Assembly (NCBI GenBank): GCA_937877385.1
Contig: CALGBJ010000052.1
Coordinates: 1-10,093, forward strand
From: an uncultured bacterium
GTDB taxonomy: Bacteria > Patescibacteriota > Minisyncoccia > UBA6257 > JAGGUH01
Direction: 5' to 3'
Length of the DNA: 10,093 bases
In this document: one piece after another, positions 6,186 through 10,093 of the stretch
How positions within the stretch are numbered: the stretch's first letter is position 1
Layout: every line of letters starts with the position of its first letter
Program-made: the position numbers and the translations under genes
Notes under the pieces: model-generated
The model's input: only the letters and a program-made list of their open reading frames with translations
The model's database searches: none
What the model was told of the DNA's origin: nothing

Positions 6186-7850
6186 TTAATATCTTAATTT
6201 TGCTTTTTCTAAAGCATTAACATATCGACAAGGGTGACGGCAAATGACAACCTTTAATTTGTCTTCTTTTAAAAACTCTCTGATTTTTTCTCTTAAAAGT
6301 TGATTCTCTTTGATTGGGTCTAAAATAGTTAGATTTTCTATTCCTAAAGCAGTTAAAATTTTTTCAATTTTTATTTCCTTTTTGCCATCGTGAGTTTTGT
6401 ATTTTAAAGGGGTGCCTGGGTGGGGTTGACGGCCAGTCATTGCTGTAATTTGGTTGTCAAAAATAATAATTAGCGGATTGCTTTGGTTGTTAACAATATT
6501 GATAATATTTGGCAAGCTAGCATGGAAGAAAGTTGAGTCGCCAATAAAAGCAATAACTTTTTGTTTGGTAGATTTATCAATCCCGTGGGCTAAACCAAGT
6601 GAAGAGCCCATACAAAGTGAAGTGTCTTGCATCTCAAAAGGGGGAAAGTAGCCAATCATGTAACAGCCAATGTCGCCAGTAAAAACAACTTTTTCTTTTT
6701 TTATTTCTTTGGCTAAAGCATTGAAAATTGACCAATAGGGACAGCCGGGACAAAAGCGAGGTGTTCTTTTGACTGGTAGCTTAATTTTCCTCTTTGGAGT
6801 TCTTTGATATTTTAACTTCAAGGCCTCGGTTAAAAGTAGAGAAGTTTTTTCAGTATTCATTTCGCCGACCAGACCAACAATATCTTTCCCAAGAATTTTT
6901 ACTTGAGGATTAACTTCTTTAGATAAGATTTTTACTTCTCTTTCAATCAAATCAATTATTTCTTCGGCGACAATAATTTTCTTTTTCTTTCTTAAAAAGT
7001 TGATTATTTTTTTTGAAGGCAGGGGGTAGAAAGAATCAATTTTTAAAATTGGCAAGGAGATGTTAAATTTTTTCAAGGACTCTAAAAGATATAAATGGCT
7101 GACGCCGCTGGTAATAGCCCCGATTTCTTTTATTTTGCCAGGAGAAATTTTATTAAGGCCTATTTTTTCAAGATATTTTTCTATTTTTTCTTTAAGAGAG
7201 ATTAGATCTGCCTTCTGCTTTAAAACAAAAGGCGGCATAGTGTCAAATCTCTCCTTTTCTTTTTTAAAAACTCCTTTTTTCTTTTGAATTTTTATTTGGC
7301 CTATTTTAACTGGTCCGCCTTGATGAGAGACCCTAGTCGTTGTTCTGATAATAACTGGTTTTTGAAAAGTTTCTGAAAGAGTAAAGGCGATTTTAGTAAA
7401 TTCCTTGGCTTCACCTGGTGTGGATGGCTCTAAAATTGGCAAATAGAGATTTTGCCAGAGGATTCGTGAATCCTGTTCTGATTGGGCTGAAGAATGACAA
7501 CTTGGATCATCGGCAATGACAATAACCATTCCTCCTCTTGGCTTGGTGTGGGCTAAAGGGATTAGAGCGTCAAGGGCAACATTAGCGCCAAAGTGCTTCA
7601 TTGCTACTAAAGTTTTTAAACCGGCAAAAGCAGTGCCAGCGCCGCTCTCTAAAGCAACTATTTCGTTAGTAGAATATTCCATATAAATTCCATAGTTTTC
7701 CTTTATTTTGTAAAAAAGATTGCCGATTTCCGAGGCCGGTGTACCTGGATAAGTAAAAACACTTTGAACGCTAGCTTCTAAAGCGCCAACGACTATACCC
7801 TCGTTGCCGATTAAAGGCAAAATTTCTCCTTTTTTAAAAATTTTTTTCAT
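6186..7850 (-). CDS. iorA: Indolepyruvate oxidoreductase alpha subunit (IorA) lacking the C-terminal ferredoxin domain
   Basis: This is the catalytic, thiamine-diphosphate-binding subunit (554 residues). The N-terminal half is the pyrimidine-binding/transketolase-like part: FTYPGTPASEIG (about 32-43), TNEIVALESGAGTAFAG and DDPSCHSSAQSEQD. The C-terminal half has RFCPGCP (about 365-371), GDIGCYMIG, and the ThDP/Mg motif GDSTFFHASLPNI (about 437-449) followed by DNQITAMTGRQPHPG, all close to archaeal IorA. Archaeal and bacterial IorA usually continue to about 600-650 residues with a two-cluster ferredoxin module; here the chain stops after VVICRHPCRYVNALEKAKLRY with no such cysteines, and iorB starts at once. 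ATG 7850 is preferred over TTG 7856, which would place the start almost on the promoter; no Shine-Dalgarno is present. First gene of iorA-iorB-unknown. Confidence 0.92.
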   Translation of the reverse strand: MKKIFKKGEILPLIGNEGIVVGALEASVQSVFTYPGTPASEIGNLFYKIKENYGIYMEYSTNEIVALESGAGTAFAGLKTLVAMKHFGANVALDALIPLAHTKPRGGMVIVIADDPSCHSSAQSEQDSRILWQNLYLPILEPSTPGEAKEFTKIAFTLSETFQKPVIIRTTTRVSHQGGPVKIGQIKIQKKKGVFKKEKERFDTMPPFVLKQKADLISLKEKIEKYLEKIGLNKISPGKIKEIGAITSGVSHLYLLESLKKFNISLPILKIDSFYPLPSKKIINFLRKKKKIIVAEEIIDLIEREVKILSKEVNPQVKILGKDIVGLVGEMNTEKTSLLLTEALKLKYQRTPKRKIKLPVKRTPRFCPGCPYWSIFNALAKEIKKEKVVFTGDIGCYMIGYFPPFEMQDTSLCMGSSLGLAHGIDKSTKQKVIAFIGDSTFFHASLPNIINIVNNQSNPLIIIFDNQITAMTGRQPHPGTPLKYKTHDGKKEIKIEKILTALGIENLTILDPIKENQLLREKIREFLKEDKLKVVICRHPCRYVNALEKAKLRY

Positions 7851-7860
7851 AGTCAACTAA

Positions 7861-7889
7861 ATTGTAAGCCAGAAAGCAATAAAAGTAAA
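7861..7889 (-). promoter_or_regulatory. Predicted promoter of the iorA operon, giving a leaderless mRNA
   Basis: On the minus strand, TTTACT (7889-7884), a 17-base spacer and TACAAT (7866-7861) stand ten bases before ATG 7850. A transcript starting 6-7 bases after the -10 box would have a leader of only 3-4 bases, fitting the missing ribosome binding site. MITE copy B ends 17 bases upstream of the -35 box. Confidence 0.6.
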
Positions 7890-7899
7890 GAGAAAGTTC

Positions 7900-8092
7900 T
7901 CTTAAATGTAATTGCTAACCAATTTGGTAACGATTTGATTGTTATTATCCCCCTCCCCCTCCTTAATCCTCCCCCTCCTCCGACTTATGTCGGAGGGGAG
8001 GAAATAGGTGGGGGAGGGTCTACTTGCCCAAACAGCTTTAGAAAACTATTTTTTCATTTCGTTACCGAATCGATTGGATAGTACATCTTAAA
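7900..8092 (-). mobile_element. MITE-like element, copy B (inverted relative to copy A)
   Basis: The 179-bp element spans 7907-8085 and, read on the minus strand, matches copy A with about eight substitutions and one single-base insertion. The terminal inverted repeats and the G/C-rich central hairpin are retained, and the substitutions are scattered. The heptamer TCTTAAA flanks it on both sides (7900-7906, 8086-8092), a separate target duplication from that of copy A, so the two copies inserted independently. The right-hand duplication contains the TAA stop of the acetate kinase gene. It separates ackA from the iorA promoter. Confidence 0.88.
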
Positions 8093-9110
8093 TATCAAAG
8101 TTTTCTTTTATTTCTTTAGCGATTTGATAGGCTTCGTTTGTTTTGATGGCTAAAATTTTTGTTTTTTTAAGAAAAGTTAAATTTTTTAAAATTAATTTTC
8201 TTGTTTTTGGCAAGCCAGCGCCAATAGCGCCGGAGAAAACTATTCCGTCGACTTTGCCATTAAGAATTTCATAATAAGCACCAAGATATTTTTTTATTTG
8301 CCAAACAAAAATCTCCAAAGCCAATTTAGATTTTTCTTCTTGGCCGACTAAGATCTTTCGGAAGTCAGCGTAGCCGCTGATTGCTTTCAAGCCACTTTCA
8401 AAATTCAAAATTTTTTCAGTTTTTTCTAAACCAATTTTTTTAACTAAAAATAAAACTAAGCCAGGATCGATATCGCCTGAGCGAGTAGTCATTAAGAGGC
8501 CGGCTAAAGGGGTAAAGCCCATCGAAGTTTCAATTGGCTGGCCATTTTTAATGGCTGTTATTGAAGCGCCACCGCCAAGGTGAAGGGTAATTAAATTTAT
8601 TTTTTTTAAAGGTTTTTTTAGAATTTCTGAGGCCTTATAAGTTAGGTATTTATGAGATAAGCCATGAAAGCCGAATCTTCTTAAAAGATACTTTTCTTTA
8701 ATTTTTTTCGGTAAGGGATAAATTTTAGAGACTTCTGGCAAGTTTTTAAAAAATTCTGTGTCAAAAACGGCAATTTGTTTGGCTTTTTGAAAAATTTTTT
8801 GCGATACCTTAATGCCTAAAATTTCAAAAGGATTATGAAGAGGAGCGACTTCAGAGAATTTTTCTATTTCTCTAATAACCTGACTGTTAATGATTGTTGG
8901 TTGAAAGTATTTTCCGCCATGAACTACTCGGTGAGCAACAAAATTAATTTCGAAATGGTAATTTTTTATTTTTTTTAATTCTTCTTCAAGGATTTTCTTA
9001 ACCTTTTCTTTTTTAAAATATTCTCTTTTTCCAGAGAGAACTGGTTCTAAATTTCTTTTAAAAATTTTCCATTTAACTGATTGTGAACCGCAATTTAAGA
9101 CCAAAATCAT
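8088..9110 (-). CDS. ackA: Acetate kinase family protein, short and diverged
   Basis: Acetate kinase interconverts acetyl phosphate plus ADP and acetate plus ATP, a substrate-level ATP step in fermenters. The 340-residue product begins MILVLNCGSQSVKW, the ASKHA phosphate-1 motif, then HRVVHGG (Arg61), APLHNP, VFDTEF (Asp117), FHGLSH (His149), LHLGGGAS (His177) and TRSGDIDPG (Arg210); these match catalytic and binding residues of the family. It is about 60 residues shorter than E. coli AckA (400). Usual motifs are altered: HLGNG reads HLGGG, FDTAFH reads FDTEFF, and GGIGEN reads GAIGAG. Activity or substrate (acetate, propionate, butyrate) is therefore less certain. ATG 9110 was chosen because a strong promoter sits directly before it, making the longer frame up to 9185 unlikely. 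No phosphotransacetylase gene is in the window. Confidence 0.87.
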   Translation of the reverse strand: MILVLNCGSQSVKWKIFKRNLEPVLSGKREYFKKEKVKKILEEELKKIKNYHFEINFVAHRVVHGGKYFQPTIINSQVIREIEKFSEVAPLHNPFEILGIKVSQKIFQKAKQIAVFDTEFFKNLPEVSKIYPLPKKIKEKYLLRRFGFHGLSHKYLTYKASEILKKPLKKINLITLHLGGGASITAIKNGQPIETSMGFTPLAGLLMTTRSGDIDPGLVLFLVKKIGLEKTEKILNFESGLKAISGYADFRKILVGQEEKSKLALEIFVWQIKKYLGAYYEILNGKVDGIVFSGAIGAGLPKTRKLILKNLTFLKKTKILAIKTNEAYQIAKEIKENFDI

Positions 9111-9120
9111 TTTTAATTTG

Positions 9121-9149
9121 ATTATACTTAGGAAATTTTCTTTTGGCAA
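9121..9149 (-). promoter_or_regulatory. Strong predicted promoter of ackA, giving a leaderless mRNA
   Basis: On the minus strand, TTGCCA (9149-9144), a 17-base spacer and the perfect TATAAT (9126-9121) end ten bases before ATG 9110. The expected transcript start would be 3-4 bases before the ATG, and no Shine-Dalgarno is present. Confidence 0.75.
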
Positions 9150-9231
9150 ATAATACAAGAGAAAAGCGTAAAGCTCAAAGCGCAAAGCGTAAAGCCAAAG
9201 CTTAAAGCTTAAAACTACAACTTTAAAATCC

Positions 9232-9291
9232 CAAATTACAAATTACAAATTCCAAACAAATTCCAAATTCTAAATTCCAAATTCTAAAAGA
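9232..9291. repeat. CAAATTC-type heptamer tandem array
   Basis: Consecutive units CAAATTA, CAAATTA, CAAATTC, a four-base remnant CAAA, CAAATTC, CAAATTC, TAAATTC, CAAATTC, TAAAAGA follow each other without gaps. The seven-base period matches that of the GCNNAAA array to the left, but the unit differs. It resembles the short tandemly repeated repetitive heptamers described in some bacteria; that comparison is by form only. Confidence 0.8.
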
Positions 9292-9295
9292 ATAT

Positions 9296-9429
9296 CCCTC
9301 CCCCACCTAATTCCTCCCCCTCCCAGAGGAAGGGGGAGGAATTAAGGGGACTACCTCCTAATTTCCTCCCCCGCCTAAGTTTTCACGAAGTGAAAATTTT
9401 GGCGGGGGAGGAGTAAGGAGGGGGTGGGC
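9296..9429. repeat. C/G-rich double hairpin related to the MITE core
   Basis: The block begins with CCCTCCCCCACCTA and ends with GGAGGAGTAAGGAGGGGG, both shared with the centre of the MITE copies (4635-4648 and 4681-4698). Between these are two stems absent from the MITEs: a 13-bp perfect stem (9309-9321 with 9331-9343, nine-base loop) and an 11-bp perfect stem (9365-9375 with 9401-9411) enclosing an inner TTTTCAC/GTGAAAA stem with loop GAA. It could impede transcription from either side, but has no T-run for a standard terminator. Confidence 0.75.
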
Positions 9430-9433
9430 ATTT

Positions 9434-9519
9434 TGCCCAATACCACTAAAGGGTATTGGGCAACCCAGCCCCGCACCACTAAAGGATGCGGGATTTCCAA
9501 AACCCTTTAGTGGTTCTGG
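9434..9519. repeat. Three hairpins with an identical seven-base loop (ACTAAAG)
   Basis: Hairpin 1 has an 11-bp perfect stem (9434-9444 with 9452-9462) and loop ACTAAAG (9445-9451). Hairpin 2 has an 8-bp stem with one mismatch (9470-9477 with 9485-9492) and loop ACTAAAG (9478-9484). Hairpin 3 has an 8-bp stem with one mismatch (9497-9504 with 9512-9519) and loop CTTTAGT (9505-9511), the reverse complement. The stems differ in sequence except for the closing CC/GG pairs next to the loop. An outer pair CAACCCAG/CTGGGTTG (9461-9468 with 9516-9523) encloses hairpins 2 and 3. Confidence 0.75.
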
Positions 9520-9612
9520 GTTGGATTTTTAATAGTTTTGCGCTTTAAGTTGTAGCTTTGCGTTTTGCGTTTTGCGCTTTACGCTAAATATCAACAAATA
9601 TCTATAAATATT

Positions 9613-9641
9613 TTGACTTTTTGAAGTATTTAAGATATCTT
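9613..9641 (+). promoter_or_regulatory. Predicted promoter of the idi-like gene
   Basis: TTGACT (9613-9618), a 17-base spacer and TATCTT (9636-9641) end six bases before ATG 9648. The -35 is near consensus and the -10 weaker (four of six). Transcription would begin at or next to the ATG. Confidence 0.5.
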
Positions 9642-9647
9642 TGAAAG

Positions 9648-10093
9648 ATGAAAAAAAATTTAGTTGTTTTAATTGATAGAAAAAACAGGAAAATTGGCTT
9701 TGGCGAAAAAATTAAAGTTCATCAAGAAGGCAAACTCCATCGGGCATTTTCTGTTTTTATTTTTAATTCTCAAGGAAAACTTCTTCTTCAGCAAAGAGCC
9801 AAGAGAAAGTACCATTCTCCTCTCTTGTGGAGTAATACCGTTGATGGTCATCCTTTGCCAGGTGAGACATTTCTTCAGGCGGCTAAAAGAAGATTAAAGG
9901 AAGAAATGGGTTTTATCTGTCAATTAAAAAAACTAACCTGTTTTTTCTACAAAGCCAAAGTTAATGATTTAATTGAAAATGAATACGATTGTCTTTTTTG
10001 GGGAATTTTTGATGGTAAGCCAAAGCCAAATTTTAGAGAAGTTAAAAATTATAAATGGCTTTCTTTAAAAGAGTTAAAAAGAGAAATTAAAAA
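9648..10093 (+). CDS. idi: Type 1 isopentenyl-diphosphate isomerase-like Nudix protein (3' end outside window)
   Basis: The 148 visible residues match the type 1 IPP isomerase family, which interconverts IPP and DMAPP. The metal ligands of E. coli Idi have counterparts: His25 and His31 (VHQEGKLHRAF), His68 (DGHP), Glu110 and Glu112 (ENEYD). The Nudix helix runs from Gly67 to Phe89 with RRLKEEMGF. The catalytic cysteine of the NSVCGHP-type motif is Asp66 here (SNTVDGHPLPGE), so ordinary isomerase chemistry is doubtful. With an almost complete Nudix box (REUXEE reads RRLKEE) a diphosphohydrolase role is an alternative. An in-frame TGA at 9642 makes ATG 9648 the first possible ATG. There is no Shine-Dalgarno. 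The family is about 180 residues, so some 30 are probably missing. A link with MiaA through DMAPP is an inference. Confidence 0.8.
   Translation, partial: MKKNLVVLIDRKNRKIGFGEKIKVHQEGKLHRAFSVFIFNSQGKLLLQQRAKRKYHSPLLWSNTVDGHPLPGETFLQAAKRRLKEEMGFICQLKKLTCFFYKAKVNDLIENEYDCLFWGIFDGKPKPNFREVKNYKWLSLKELKREIK

Larger units (their letters stand above)
9165..9585. repeat. Composite non-coding repeat block bounded by inverted heptamer arrays
   Basis: This fills the 537-base space between the divergent ackA and idi-like genes. The left end (9166-9213) is a run of seven-base units of form GCNNAAA (one is six bases). The right end (9537-9584) is a similar run in inverted orientation, and both arrays begin AGCGTAAAGC when read inwards. 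Each also contains an (A/G)CTACAACTT stretch, so they form imperfect terminal inverted repeats of about 50-60 bases. Inside lie a second heptamer array, a C/G-rich hairpin core related to the MITEs, and three small hairpins with one common loop. No coding frame is supported. It may be a mobile or recombination-generated element; no target duplication is evident. Confidence 0.65.

Noticed and set aside
4569..8085. Composite transposon carrying iorA-iorB
   Set aside because: Each element copy has its own matching target duplication, and the outermost flanks do not match each other better than the inner ones, so separate insertions are simpler.
7907..8085. Intrinsic terminator of ackA in the MITE hairpin
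   Set aside because: The stem is strong but no T-run follows on the minus strand; termination there is possible but not supported by the standard signal.
9111..9185. N-terminal extension of acetate kinase by 25 residues from an upstream start
   Set aside because: The segment contains a near-consensus promoter (TTGCCA, 17 bases, TATAAT) and the family begins at MILVLNCGS.
9166..9291. CRISPR array
   Set aside because: Units are seven bases without spacers and no cas genes are near.
9673..9897. Plus- and minus-strand open frames overlapping the idi-like gene
   Set aside because: The Nudix/IDI motifs are in a different frame that is open from 9648 to the window end.

Overview
The window is AT-rich, compactly packed bacterial DNA. 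Short genes overlap by 1-4 bases, several promoters abut their start codons, and the intergenic spaces hold small non-coding elements. I infer a reduced-genome bacterium of the Patescibacteria/Candidate Phyla Radiation type, perhaps Parcubacteria-like; this rests on style and gene content, not on a marker gene. TGA is used as a stop codon: the mscS-type stop sits inside an ATGA overlap with miaA. This argues against the CPR lineages that recode UGA as glycine.

Left part (1-1913, + strand): the C-terminal half of a ClpB-type disaggregase, cut by the window edge, is followed through a TAATG junction by a very hydrophobic 199-residue membrane protein of unknown function. Its last 164 bases overlap, antisense, the 3' end of miaA.

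Middle part (1750-4517, - strand): a compact sigma-70-family factor with an ideal Shine-Dalgarno ends in a strong intrinsic terminator that overlaps its stop codon. A plausible promoter follows at once for an MscS-family channel gene, which overlaps miaA (tRNA A37 dimethylallyltransferase) by 4 bases.

Metabolic part (4764-9110, - strand): a diverged acetate kinase, then an operon of indolepyruvate oxidoreductase alpha (iorA) and beta (iorB) subunits plus a membrane-anchored helical protein of unknown function. The alpha subunit lacks the usual C-terminal ferredoxin domain. The IOR reaction makes acyl-CoA and reduced electron carrier from aryl 2-oxoacids. An acetate kinase nearby would fit fermentative ATP formation, but no phosphotransacetylase or acyl-CoA synthetase is visible to link them.

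Mobile and structural DNA: two about 95% identical 178/179-bp MITE-like elements in opposite orientation bracket the iorA-iorB-unknown operon. Each has imperfect terminal inverted repeats and its own 7-8 bp target duplication. A third intergenic block (9165-9585) has heptamer arrays in inverted orientation at its ends. Inside it are a hairpin core shared with the MITEs and three hairpins with the same seven-base loop.

Right edge (9648 onward, + strand): a Nudix-fold protein of the type 1 isopentenyl-diphosphate isomerase family, cut by the window, with aspartate where the catalytic cysteine is expected. Three genes (iorA, ackA, idi-like) have promoter-like -10 boxes only 6-10 bases before the ATG and no Shine-Dalgarno, suggesting leaderless mRNAs.
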